Assembly (NCBI RefSeq): GCF_014483895.1
Contig: NZ_CP059987.1
Coordinates: 2,790,001-2,854,000, forward strand
Length of the DNA stretch: 64,000 bases
From: Protaetiibacter sp. SSC-01
GTDB lineage: Bacteria > Actinomycetota > Actinomycetes > Actinomycetales > Microbacteriaceae
Reading direction: 5' to 3'
The notes beneath the pieces were generated by a model. It searched no databases and had not been told where the DNA came from. It saw only the letters and a program-made list of their open reading frames with translations. The position numbers and the translations under genes were made by a program. Every line of letters starts with the position of its first letter. Position 1 is the first letter of the stretch. Of the stretch, positions 9,984-17,901 are shown one piece after another.

Positions 9984-10016
9984 CCGCCGCCGGCCGCGTC
10001 GTGCGGCCGGCGGCGG
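9984..10016 (-). terminator. Strong hairpin just after the binding-protein gene
   Basis: A perfect 14-bp GC stem (9984-9997 with 10003-10016) and a 5-nt loop start 6 bp past the stop of the solute-binding-protein gene and end 34 bp before the permease start. No T-run follows on the minus strand. Placement inside the operon suggests partial termination or 3'-end protection of the binding-protein mRNA. The cebE gene at 16520-17818 has an equivalent hairpin. Confidence 0.7.
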
Positions 10017-10022
10017 TCACGA

Positions 10023-11243
10023 TCACTCGATGGACTGGATGGTTCCCTCGACCACGGGACCGGGGCGCACGACGATGTAGGCGTCGGTGCCGAGGTTCCG
10101 GAAGTGGTTCTCACCCGTGTAGCTCTTGTACTCGGGGAAGGTGAGGTAGGGCGACTCGCCGTCGAGGGCCTCGAGGTTCTCGAGCGCCTCGGCGACCGCC
10201 GCGGCATCCTTGGAGCCCGCCTGCTCGACGCCCTGCTTCACGACGTGCACCGCGTCCCACTGGTGCGTGTAGAGCTGCATGAGCTGGTCGAACGAGCTGC
10301 CGCGCTTCTCGAGCTCGGCGGTCAGGTAGTCGAACGCGGCCGTGCCCGTCACCGTGCGCTCGGCCGTGTTGATGGCGAAGACGCGGAGGTACAGGTTGTT
10401 CCAGTCGGCCTCGCTCGAGATGAGCGCGAGGTTGTTGCCGTTGCCGAGGCCGCCGTCGCCGTAGGTCGGGATGTCCCATCCCAGCTTCGTGCGGCTCTCG
10501 AGCGCGTATCCCGAGGCGCTCCCGTAGCCCTGGATGATGAGGGCATCCGGGTCGCCCGACTGAAGGCGCTGCAGTTGCGCGGTCATGTCGAGGTCGGCCG
10601 GCGCGTAGGCCTCCTGCACGAGCTCGAAGCCCTTGCCGGGCAGCTCCTCGGCGAACGCCTCGGCGATGCTCTGACCGAGCGCGTCGTTGGCGCCGAGGTA
10701 GGCGATCTTCTTGTACCCCTCGTCTGCGAAGAGCTCCGCGGCCGCCTGCGGGTCGAGCGCGACGACGGGGTTGGTGCCGAAGGCATAGGGGTACGTGGCG
10801 GGGTCGTTGATCGCGTTAGCGTAGGTGTTACCGATCGAGAGGATCTCGTTGCGTGTCAGGAGCGGCAGCATGGCGAGGGTGACGGCGCTCGAGACGCCGT
10901 GGACGACGAGGTCGGGAGCCTCCTTGTCGATCTGCTCCTGCAGCAGCGTGACGGCCTTGGTCGGGTCGAGTTGATCGTCGGCGACGATGAGCTCGATCTG
11001 CTCGCCGGCGATGCCGCCGTTCGCGTTGATCGAGTCGACCGCGATCTCGAGGCCCTCCTGCTGCGCCTTGGACGACCCCGCGAGCGCGCCCGTCAGCGAG
11101 AGGCTCGCGTAGATGGTGTAGGTGCCGCCGGACCCTTCGCCACCGGTTCCGCCGGTGCCGCCGTCGTCAGCCGCGCAGCCCGTCAGCACGAGGGCTGCCG
11201 CTGTGGTGAGGGCCACCGCGGGCCCCAGAATCTTCGAAACCAC
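10023..11243 (-). CDS. Solute-binding lipoprotein of branched-chain-amino-acid type ABC importer
   Basis: The 406-residue product starts with a lipoprotein signal: basic N-terminus, hydrophobic core and lipobox LTGC (Cys23), then a Gly/Thr-rich linker. The body is a periplasmic-binding-protein type 1 (LivK-like) domain, with GALAGSSKAQQEGLEIAVDS, IELIVADDQLDPTKAV and LGANDALGQS segments. Start GTG 11243 has GGAAGGA six bases upstream; longer frames upstream are shadows. It is the first gene of the leftward importer-hydrolase-iclR operon and is divergent from the flavoprotein at 11440, sharing a 196-bp promoter region with operator copy 2. The ligand is not identifiable from sequence. Confidence 0.92.
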   Translation of the reverse strand: MVSKILGPAVALTTAAALVLTGCAADDGGTGGTGGEGSGGTYTIYASLSLTGALAGSSKAQQEGLEIAVDSINANGGIAGEQIELIVADDQLDPTKAVTLLQEQIDKEAPDLVVHGVSSAVTLAMLPLLTRNEILSIGNTYANAINDPATYPYAFGTNPVVALDPQAAAELFADEGYKKIAYLGANDALGQSIAEAFAEELPGKGFELVQEAYAPADLDMTAQLQRLQSGDPDALIIQGYGSASGYALESRTKLGWDIPTYGDGGLGNGNNLALISSEADWNNLYLRVFAINTAERTVTGTAAFDYLTAELEKRGSSFDQLMQLYTHQWDAVHVVKQGVEQAGSKDAAAVAEALENLEALDGESPYLTFPEYKSYTGENHFRNLGTDAYIVVRPGPVVEGTIQSIE

Positions 11244-11374
11244 GTTGTTCCTTCCGATCGGATTCGCGCTTCGTCGCGCCGGTTCCCCCTTGGTGCGGGG
11301 TGCCGATCCCTCACGTCCGCGTGAGGGGGCTCGGCCTTGACAGCATGACCCACCCTCACCACACTCGTCAATAT

Positions 11375-11392
11375 GTGAACGCGGATGTTCGC
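11375..11392. promoter_or_regulatory. Palindromic operator of the aromatic-degradation regulon, copy 2
   Basis: GTGAACgcggatGTTCGC, 6-bp arms with one mismatched pair and a 6-bp spacer, lies between the divergent binding-protein and flavoprotein genes, 48 bp before the flavoprotein ATG. One bound dimer could control both directions. It shares arms and spacing with the sites at 4747 and 14780. Confidence 0.68.
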
Positions 11393-11439
11393 AAAATGAC
11401 CACATTCGCAAGATGACCGCAGGACGCAAAGGAGCTCCG

Positions 11440-13053
11440 ATGTCAGAACCCGGCCTTCCCGATTTCGACGAGACGTTCGACGTGCTCGTCGTGGGCACTG
11501 GAGCAGGGGGTCTGAGCGCCGCCGCCATCGCGGCGGAGGGCGGCGCATCCGTCGTCGTGCTCGAGAAGGCTGCGCGGATCGGCGGCACGACCCGGAAGTC
11601 GGCGGCCGCTCTCTGGATCCCGGGCAACCGGTTCATGCGCGAGGCCGGGATCGACGACCGTGCCGAGGACGTCATCCGCTTCCTCGCGCGCATCGGACGC
11701 CCCGCGCTGTACGACCCTGAGGCGCCGCGGTTCGGGCTCCCGGAGTGGGAGTACGACATGCTCCACGCGTTCTGCGAGAATGCCGCGACCGCGCAGGATG
11801 AGCTCGAGCGCGTCGGCGCCATGTGGCTCGCGCCGTCGCCGTTCGGCATCTCCGACTACCAGGGCCATCGGCCCGAGAACGTCCACCCGGTCGGCCGCAC
11901 GCTGTACGAGGCCAAGACCCTCGGCGCGGCCGACGGCGGGCAGGTGCTCGTCGACCGCCTCGCTGCGGGCGCCGAGAAGCACGGGGCCGTCATTCGCCTC
12001 GAGCACGAGGTCGCGGATGTCGTGCTCGACGAGGACGGCGCGGTGATCGGCCTCGAGGTGCGCACGCCCGCAGGCGACGTGCGCCTCGGCGCGCGCGCGG
12101 GCGTGATCTTCGCGAGCGGCGGGTTCACCCACAACCCCGAATACCGCGTGCAGTTCCTCAACGGCCCGTTCATGGGCGGCTGCGCGGCCCCCACCAACAC
12201 CGGCGACTTCCTCCGCATCGGCATGCAGCTCGGCGTGGAGCTCGGTGACCTCTCGGAAGCCTGGACCGTCGCGATCAACACCGAGCGCATGGAGCGCGAG
12301 CCCGACACGTTCATGTCGAGCTTCTACGTGCTCGGCGACGGGATGATCGAGGTCAACCGCGCCGGCCGTCGCGTCGTCAACGAGAAGGCGCCGTACAACG
12401 AGCACGGTCGGGTCATGTCGAACTGGGACCCCGTCGAGCTGCGCTACCCGAACATGCCGCTCATCGCGATCTGGGACCAGCAGGTCGCCGACCGCTGGGG
12501 CATCGACCGCTTCGGGAACCCCGTGCCGGCCCCCGGAGCCGACCCCTACTGGGTCGTCTCGGGCGACAGCCTCGAGGAGCTCGCCGAGGCCATCGACGCC
12601 AAGCTCTCCGAGCTCGGCCCCCGCACGGGCAACGCTCGACTCGACGCCGATTTCGTCGAGAACCTGCGGGCGACGATCGAGCGCTACGGCGAGCTCGCCG
12701 ACGCCGGGTCCGACACCGACTTCGGCCGCGGCGACACGCCGTTCGAACGCTACGTCTCGAGCCGCTTCGGCGACGGCGACGGCCCCAACCCGCTCATGCG
12801 GCGCCTCGACACGAGCGGCCGTCTCTACGCATCCGTCCTCGCGCTCGGCACCCTCGACACCAAGGGCGGGCCGCGCACGACGCCGCACCGCGAGGTGCTG
12901 CGCCCCGACGGCTCGACCATCCCCGGCCTCTACGCGGTCGGCAACTGCGCCGCGTCGGCGACGGGTCAGGGCTACCCCGGGGCGGGCGCGACCCTCGGGC
13001 CGATCGTGACCGAGGGGTACCTGGCGGCGAAGCGCGTCCTCTCGCGCATCTGA
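11440..13053 (+). CDS. FAD-dependent dehydrogenase, KstD/fumarate reductase family (copy 1)
   Basis: The 537-residue protein has an N-terminal FAD motif VVGTGAGGLSAAAIA, then EKAARIGGTTRKSAAALWIPGN, the pattern of 3-ketosteroid dehydrogenases and flavocytochrome-c-like enzymes. The C-terminal FAD segment LYAVGNCAASATGQGYPGAG also matches. Start ATG 11440 is chosen over ATG 11413 because AAAGGAG ends 5 bp before it. The family removes or adds hydrogens next to a carbonyl. Here it stands divergent from the importer and shares its operator with a meta-cleavage pathway. I infer dehydrogenation of a ring ketone or enone toward a phenol; steroid specificity is not shown. The family is clear, the substrate is not. 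Confidence 0.87.
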   Translation: MSEPGLPDFDETFDVLVVGTGAGGLSAAAIAAEGGASVVVLEKAARIGGTTRKSAAALWIPGNRFMREAGIDDRAEDVIRFLARIGRPALYDPEAPRFGLPEWEYDMLHAFCENAATAQDELERVGAMWLAPSPFGISDYQGHRPENVHPVGRTLYEAKTLGAADGGQVLVDRLAAGAEKHGAVIRLEHEVADVVLDEDGAVIGLEVRTPAGDVRLGARAGVIFASGGFTHNPEYRVQFLNGPFMGGCAAPTNTGDFLRIGMQLGVELGDLSEAWTVAINTERMEREPDTFMSSFYVLGDGMIEVNRAGRRVVNEKAPYNEHGRVMSNWDPVELRYPNMPLIAIWDQQVADRWGIDRFGNPVPAPGADPYWVVSGDSLEELAEAIDAKLSELGPRTGNARLDADFVENLRATIERYGELADAGSDTDFGRGDTPFERYVSSRFGDGDGPNPLMRRLDTSGRLYASVLALGTLDTKGGPRTTPHREVLRPDGSTIPGLYAVGNCAASATGQGYPGAGATLGPIVTEGYLAAKRVLSRI

Positions 13054-13091
13054 CCCTCCCCGGGTCGGGGGTACCGGTGCAGGATGGTCCC

Positions 13092-14711
13092 ATGACCTCG
13101 CGAGCCGGTACCCCCGCCCAGCCGTCCGACCTCATCGACGTGCACGAGCTCGTCGATGCGTACTACCAGCGCACCCCCGACATGTCGGATGCGGCGCAGC
13201 GGGTCGTGTTCGGCACGAGCGGGCACCGCGGATCGAGCCTCGACGGCGCCTTCACCGAGACGCACATCGCCGCGATCACGCAGGCGATCGTCGAGTACCG
13301 CGCCTCGCAGGGCATCACGGGCCCCCTCTTCGTCGGGGCGGACACGCACGGCCTCTCCGCCCCCGCCCAGACGACGGCGCTCGGCGTGCTCGAGGCGAAC
13401 GGGGTGCACGCCCTCGCCGACGAGTTCGACGACTTCGTGCCGACGCCCGCGCTCAGCCGCGCCATCATCCGGTACAACGCCGAGCACGAGGGCGGCCCGC
13501 AGGCCGACGGCATCGTCATCACGCCGAGCCACAACCCGCCGCGCGACGGCGGCTTCAAGTACAACCCGCCGCACGGCGGCCCGGCCGACTCGGATGCGAC
13601 GGGCTGGATCGCGAACCGCGCCAACGAGATCATCGAGGGCGGCAACCGCGAGGTGCGCTTCGCGGAGCCGTCGGCGGTCGACACCTACGACTTCCGCGGG
13701 GCGTACGTCGACGACCTCGCGAACGTGCTCGACATGGAGGCCATCGCATCCTCGGGCCTCAAGCTCGGCGCCGACCCGCTCGGCGGCGCGAGCGTCGGCT
13801 ACTGGGCGCTCATCGCGGAGCGCTACGGGCTCGACCTCGAGGTCGTGAACCCGGCCGTCGACCCGACGTGGTCGTTCATGACGCTCGACTGGGACGAGAA
13901 GATCCGCATGGACCCGTCGTCGCCCTCGGCGATGGCGTCGGTCGTGGCGCGCGCGGCCGACTTCGCGATCCTCACGGGCAACGACGCCGATGCCGACCGG
14001 CACGGCATCGTGACGCCCGACGGCGGGCTCATGAACCCCAACCACTACCTCGCGGTCGCGATCCAGTACCTCTACACCCACCGCCCCGGCTGGCGCCCGG
14101 ATGCCGCCATCGGCAAGACGCTCGTCTCGAGCTCGATGATCGACCGCGTCGCGGCGTCGCTCGGCCGGCGGCTGTGGGAGGTGCCGGTCGGGTTCAAGTG
14201 GTTCGTGCCGGGGCTCGTCGACGGCTCGGTCGGCTTCGGCGGCGAGGAGTCGGCGGGCGCGAGCTTCCTGACCCTCGACGGGAAGGCGTGGACGACCGAC
14301 AAGGACGGCATCATCCTCGCGCTCCTCGCGGCCGAGATCCGCGCCGTCACGGGCAAGAGCCCGAGCGAGCTCTACCGCGAGCTCACGGAGCAGTTCGGCG
14401 ACCCGGCGTACGCGCGCGTCGACGCCGCCGCGACGCCCGAGCAGAAGGCGCGCCTCGGCAAGCTCTCGGGCGACGACATCACGGCGACGGAGCTCGCGGG
14501 CGACCCCATCACGGCGAGGCTCTCGCACGCTCCGGGCAACGGCGCGGCGATCGGCGGCGTGAAGGTGGAGAGCGAGCACGCGTGGTTCGCGGCGCGCCCC
14601 TCGGGCACCGAGAACGTCTACAAGATCTACGCCGAGTCGTTCCGCGGGCCCGAGCATCTGGCCCTCGTGCAGGCGGAGGCGAAGCGCATCGTGGATGCCG
14701 CCCTCGCCTGA
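13092..14711 (+). CDS. pgm: Phosphoglucomutase (alpha-D-glucose phosphate-specific)
   Basis: The 539-residue enzyme interconverts glucose 1-phosphate and glucose 6-phosphate. The active serine lies in TPSHNPPRDGG (Ser146, the same position as in E. coli Pgm), the magnesium loop is GNDADADRHG, the sugar-binding loop is GFGGEESAG, and the phosphate-binding end is ARPSGTENVYKIY. ATG 13092 is preferred to ATG 13077. It is a housekeeping gene lodged between two flavoprotein genes that share the catabolic operator. It has no copy of that operator, so it is probably an independent unit, or read through from the upstream gene across a 38-bp gap. Confidence 0.96.
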   Translation: MTSRAGTPAQPSDLIDVHELVDAYYQRTPDMSDAAQRVVFGTSGHRGSSLDGAFTETHIAAITQAIVEYRASQGITGPLFVGADTHGLSAPAQTTALGVLEANGVHALADEFDDFVPTPALSRAIIRYNAEHEGGPQADGIVITPSHNPPRDGGFKYNPPHGGPADSDATGWIANRANEIIEGGNREVRFAEPSAVDTYDFRGAYVDDLANVLDMEAIASSGLKLGADPLGGASVGYWALIAERYGLDLEVVNPAVDPTWSFMTLDWDEKIRMDPSSPSAMASVVARAADFAILTGNDADADRHGIVTPDGGLMNPNHYLAVAIQYLYTHRPGWRPDAAIGKTLVSSSMIDRVAASLGRRLWEVPVGFKWFVPGLVDGSVGFGGEESAGASFLTLDGKAWTTDKDGIILALLAAEIRAVTGKSPSELYRELTEQFGDPAYARVDAAATPEQKARLGKLSGDDITATELAGDPITARLSHAPGNGAAIGGVKVESEHAWFAARPSGTENVYKIYAESFRGPEHLALVQAEAKRIVDAALA

Positions 14712-14741
14712 GCTCGGCGGCGGCGGCGGCGAGGAGCCTTG

Positions 14742-14758
14742 ACCTCGGCCACCGAGGT
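14742..14758 (+). terminator. Weak hairpin after pgm
   Basis: ACCTCGG cca CCGAGGT forms a 7-bp stem with a 3-nt loop 31 bp past the pgm stop, with no T-run. It may end pgm transcripts before the next operator, but this is weakly supported. Confidence 0.3.
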
Positions 14759-14779
14759 GTGGGTGAATAGCGGCTAATA

Positions 14780-14797
14780 GCGAACAACGATGTTCGC
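14780..14797. promoter_or_regulatory. Palindromic operator of the aromatic-degradation regulon, copy 3
   Basis: GCGAACaacgatGTTCGC is perfect, and two further flanking pairs extend the arms to TAGCGAAC/GTTCGCTA. It ends 26 bp before the ATG of the second flavoprotein. It is the best-matched member of the set at 4747, 11375 and 14780. Confidence 0.72.
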
Positions 14798-14823
14798 TAT
14801 GTGAGCGAATCGCGGAGGAGCCC

Positions 14824-16233
14824 ATGGCCGGACCCGAGTGGGATGTCGTCGTCGTCGGAAGCGGGGCCGCCGGTCTCTGCGCAGCGCTCGAAGCGCACGA
14901 TGCAGGAGCCCGCGTGCTCGTGCTCGAGTCACAGGAGGAGCCCGGCGGGTCGTCGCGCATCTCGGGCGGCATGATGCTGGCCGCGGGCACCCCGCTGCAG
15001 CGCCGCCACGGCATCGACGACACGGCCGACGCGTTCTACCACGACTACCTCATGCACACGCAGTGGAAGGTGCTGCCGGGAGCCGCCCGCCGCATCGCCG
15101 ACGAGTCGGCATCCTCGATCGCGTGGCTCGAGAGCATGGGCGTCGAGTTCTACGACTTCCTCTCCGACGCGGGCTACGACGGCGTGCCGCGCACGCACTC
15201 GGCCGTCGGCCGCGGCGCCGGTGTCATCGAGCCGCTTCTCGAGCGCGTCGCCGAGCGGGGCATCGAGATCCGCTGCGGACGCCGGGTCACATCCCTCGCC
15301 TCCGACGGCGAGCGCGTCGTCGGCGTCGAGACCCCGGAGGAGACGGTGCGCGCACGGCAGGTCGTGCTCGCCACCGGCGGGTTCGGCGCCAACCCCGACC
15401 TCGTGCGCGAGCTCATCCCGGCGACCCGCAAGGCGGGCGACTGGCTCTGGTACATCGGAGCCGAGGGGGCGCAGGGCGACGCCCTCGAGCTCGTCGAGCG
15501 GATCGGGGTGCCGATCATCGGACACGGTCGGGGCGTCGTGATGACGACCCCGGGCTTCACGACGGCGGCCTTCGAGGGCTACCTGCCCGGCTGGATGGTG
15601 CTCGTCAACTCGCGAGGGCTGCGGTTCTGCGACGAGTCGCTTCCCTACGGCCTCATGGACGGGCTCGTGCGCGAGCAGGGCGACGAGGCGTGGGTCGTCT
15701 TCGACGACGCCGCGAAGACCGCGGCCGTGCCAGGCGGGCCCGCCGCCTACCGCCTGCAGATCCCGTCGCTTCCCGGCCGGCCGAGCCCCAACTGGGACAG
15801 CGACATCATCGACGCGCAGGTGGCCGCCGGACGGGTCGCGCGGGCCGACACCCTCGAGGAGCTCGCGCGCGCGGTCGGCCTCCCCGCCGACACCCTCGCC
15901 GGGTCCGTGGCCCGCTACAACGCCCTCGTGAGCTCGGGCGACGACGCGGACTTCGGCAAGCGGACGGAGTTCCTGCGGCCGATCCAGACGGGACCGTTCT
16001 ACGCGGCCCACATGCGGCTCGCCACCGTGTGCCTCACCTCCGTCGGTCCGGCCGTCGACCGGGATGCGCGAGTGCTCGGCGCGAGCGGCCCGGTGGAGGG
16101 CCTGCTCGCGGCCGGCGAGTGCACGGGCGGCACGCTCGGCGACCGCTATGTCGGCACCGGCAACTCCTGGATCAACTGCGTCGTCTACGGTCGCGTCGCG
16201 GGCCGGACGGCGGCCGCGGCGACCGTCGGCTGA
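14824..16233 (+). CDS. FAD-dependent dehydrogenase, KstD/fumarate reductase family (copy 2)
   Basis: The 469-residue protein has VVVVGSGAAGLCAALEA near the N-terminus, the family segment EEPGGSSRISGGMMLAAG, and a C-terminal AAGECTGGTLGDRYVGTGNS flavin segment. GGAGGAG directly precedes the ATG at 14824. It is shorter than copy 1 and clearly a paralogue in family only, not a recent duplicate. Its own operator and a strong terminator make it a single-gene unit. In alicyclic acid degradation, pairs of such desaturases turn an oxocyclohexane ring into a phenol; by analogy the two copies here may act in sequence. This is inference. Confidence 0.86.
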   Translation: MAGPEWDVVVVGSGAAGLCAALEAHDAGARVLVLESQEEPGGSSRISGGMMLAAGTPLQRRHGIDDTADAFYHDYLMHTQWKVLPGAARRIADESASSIAWLESMGVEFYDFLSDAGYDGVPRTHSAVGRGAGVIEPLLERVAERGIEIRCGRRVTSLASDGERVVGVETPEETVRARQVVLATGGFGANPDLVRELIPATRKAGDWLWYIGAEGAQGDALELVERIGVPIIGHGRGVVMTTPGFTTAAFEGYLPGWMVLVNSRGLRFCDESLPYGLMDGLVREQGDEAWVVFDDAAKTAAVPGGPAAYRLQIPSLPGRPSPNWDSDIIDAQVAAGRVARADTLEELARAVGLPADTLAGSVARYNALVSSGDDADFGKRTEFLRPIQTGPFYAAHMRLATVCLTSVGPAVDRDARVLGASGPVEGLLAAGECTGGTLGDRYVGTGNSWINCVVYGRVAGRTAAAATVG

Positions 16234-16243
16234 CCTCTCCGGG

Positions 16244-16276
16244 CGGGCGTGCAGGACAACCCCGCACGCCCGTTTT
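16244..16276 (+). terminator. Rho-independent terminator after the second flavoprotein gene
   Basis: A perfect 9-bp stem CGGGCGTGC/GCACGCCCG with an 11-nt loop is followed at once by TTTT. It starts 11 bp after the stop codon and separates the catabolic island from the cellobiose operon. Confidence 0.85.
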
Positions 16277-16283
16277 CGGGGGT

Positions 16284-16297
16284 CGACAGGCCTGTCG
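16284..16297. promoter_or_regulatory. Perfect 14-bp palindrome, unknown binder
   Basis: CGACAGGCCTGTCG lies between the terminator and the first CebR-type site. It may be an additional operator of the cellobiose operon, but nothing else in the window matches it. Confidence 0.3.
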
Positions 16298-16309
16298 CCC
16301 GATGCCCCG

Positions 16310-16323
16310 TGGGAGCGCTCCCT
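16310..16323. promoter_or_regulatory. CebR-type operator upstream of cebE (distal)
   Basis: TGGGAGCGCTCCCT matches the known 14-bp CebR site TGGGAGCGCTCCCA at 13 of 14 positions. It lies about 77 bp upstream of the -35 box, a position that would allow looping to the proximal pair at 16444-16481. Confidence 0.75.
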
Positions 16324-16399
16324 TCGGCCGCCGCGCTCGCTGACATCCGCTCCTGACCAGGGATTTCGCGTCGTTGCCGATTCGTTGCCATTTTCCGTG

Positions 16400-16429
16400 T
16401 TGACACGCGTTCCGAGGCCTGCGTATCGT
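16400..16429 (+). promoter_or_regulatory. Promoter of the cebEFG-bglC operon
   Basis: TTGACA (16400-16405) and TATCGT (16424-16429), separated by 18 bp, fit a vegetative promoter. Two CebR-type operators start about 15 bp past the -10 box, so a bound repressor would block initiation or early elongation. Confidence 0.65.
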
Positions 16430-16443
16430 TGCGTCCGATTTCG

Positions 16444-16481
16444 TGAGAGCGCTCCCACAGCGCTTCGTGAGAGCGCTCCCA
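16444..16481. promoter_or_regulatory. Tandem CebR-type operators just downstream of the promoter
   Basis: TGAGAGCGCTCCCA occurs at 16444-16457 and again at 16468-16481, each 13 of 14 against the CebR consensus. They are offset by 24 bp and end 38 bp before the cebE start. Tandem sites suggest tight repression relieved by cellobiose, as known for Streptomyces CebR. Confidence 0.82.
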
Positions 16482-16519
16482 CCGAGATCGTCCCCATCCA
16501 CGCACACAAAGGAGTGACC

Positions 16520-17818
16520 GTGAAGCTCTCACGACGCACCGCCACTGTCGCTGCGATCGCCGGTACCGCCTCCCTCGCCCTGGTTCTCTCCGGGTGCTCG
16601 ACGGACGGCGGCAACGGCGGCAACGGCGACGAGAAGATCACGCTGACCATCACGACGTTCGGCACCATGGGCATCGACGTCAACTACGAGAAGTACATGG
16701 AGGAGAACCCGAACATCGTCATCGAGGCGACCAACCTCGAGAACGGTGGCGCGGCGCGCGACGACGCTTACGCAAAGATCGCGGCCGGCACGGGCCTCAG
16801 CGACGTCGTCGCGATCGAGGAGGGCTGGCTCTCCACGATCGCCGAGGTGTCGACCGCGTTCGTCGACCTCCGCGACTACGGCATCGAGGACAACAAGAGC
16901 GACTGGCTCGACTGGAAGTACGCCCAGGGCACGGATGCCGACGGCCGCGTGTTCGGCGCCGGCCTCGACATCGGCCCGCAGGGCCTCTGCTTCCGCGGCG
17001 ACCTCTTCGAGGCGGCTGGCCTGCCGGGCGACCGCGAGGGCTTCGCCGAGGCCATCGGCGGCGAGGACGCCACGTGGGAGTCGTTCTTCGAGTTCGGCCA
17101 GCAGTACACGGCCGCGAGCGGCAAGCCGTTCTACCACAACCCCTCATTCTTCTGGAACTCGTTCGTGAACCAGCAGGAGGAGGGCTACTACAAGAAGGAC
17201 GGCGAGACCCTCAACATCAAGGACAACGCCGCCCTCAAGGGCCAGATGGACCTCATCGTCGCGAACGCCAACATCGGCGCCGGCCTCCCCGGCTGGGGGG
17301 TCGCCGACCAGGCCAAGAACGACGAGTTCGCGGTCTACGTCTGCCCGTCGTGGATGCTCGGTGTCGTGAGCGGCTACTACGACGCCGGCACGACCGGCAC
17401 CGGCTGGGACTTCGCCGACGTCCTCCCGGGCGGTGCGGCCAACTGGGGTGGCGCCTTCCTCGGCGTCTCCGAGTCGTCCGAGCACAAGGAGGAGGCCGCC
17501 AAGCTCGCGCTGTGGCTCGCCGCCCCCGAGCAGCAGGCCGCTGCGTTCGAGGCCGCCGGTCCGTTCCCGAGCACGCTCGCGGGCCAGGACCTCGTGAAGG
17601 ACTCGGTCTCCGAGTTCTTCAACGACGCCCCCGTCGGTGAGATCTTCTCGAACCGCGCCCAGGGCGTCATCGCCCAGGTCAAGGGCCCGGAGGACTCGAA
17701 CATCCAGGACAACGTGTTCGGTCCGGTCTTCGACAAGGTCGGCCAGGGCGAGATCACCACGGGTGACGCCGCTTGGGCCGCCGCCATGGAGCTCCTCGAC
17801 CAGCTCGTCAAGCAGTAA
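16520..17818 (+). CDS. cebE: Cellobiose/cellodextrin-binding lipoprotein
   Basis: The 432-residue protein has a lipoprotein signal with lipobox LSGC (Cys26), a Gly/Asn linker, and a family 1 extracellular solute-binding domain. Segments such as AKIAAGTGLSDVVAIEEGWL, the aromatic-rich YHNPSFFWNSF, and the end-of-fold VKGPEDSNIQDNVFGP suit an oligosaccharide binder. GTG 16520 is chosen because AAAGGAG lies 5 bp upstream; GTG 16514 overlaps that site. The symbol rests on the CebR-type operators, the following cebF/cebG-like permeases and beta-glucosidase, and CebR downstream. Cellobiose or cellotriose is the inferred ligand, captured on the outer face of the membrane. No ATPase gene is present; in streptomycetes MsiK, encoded elsewhere, serves this role. 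Confidence 0.88.
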   Translation: MKLSRRTATVAAIAGTASLALVLSGCSTDGGNGGNGDEKITLTITTFGTMGIDVNYEKYMEENPNIVIEATNLENGGAARDDAYAKIAAGTGLSDVVAIEEGWLSTIAEVSTAFVDLRDYGIEDNKSDWLDWKYAQGTDADGRVFGAGLDIGPQGLCFRGDLFEAAGLPGDREGFAEAIGGEDATWESFFEFGQQYTAASGKPFYHNPSFFWNSFVNQQEEGYYKKDGETLNIKDNAALKGQMDLIVANANIGAGLPGWGVADQAKNDEFAVYVCPSWMLGVVSGYYDAGTTGTGWDFADVLPGGAANWGGAFLGVSESSEHKEEAAKLALWLAAPEQQAAAFEAAGPFPSTLAGQDLVKDSVSEFFNDAPVGEIFSNRAQGVIAQVKGPEDSNIQDNVFGPVFDKVGQGEITTGDAAWAAAMELLDQLVKQ

Positions 17819-17824
17819 CACCTC

Positions 17825-17858
17825 GAGCGGTCCCCGGCGCCTCCGCCGGGGACCGCTC
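17825..17858 (+). terminator. Strong hairpin between cebE and cebF
   Basis: A perfect 15-bp stem (17825-17839 with 17844-17858) and CCTC loop starts 6 bp after the cebE stop, without a clear T-run. It probably dampens or processes the transcript so that more CebE than permease is made. Compare the hairpin after the binding-protein gene at 10023. Confidence 0.75.
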
Positions 17859-17901
17859 ACCCCCTTCGTCACCGCACCACCCGGATCAGATAGGCACCAC
17901 G

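Noticed and set aside
11413-11439. ATG 11413 as the start of the first flavoprotein
   Set aside because: It would add nine residues without similarity, and the strong AAAGGAG site is placed for ATG 11440.
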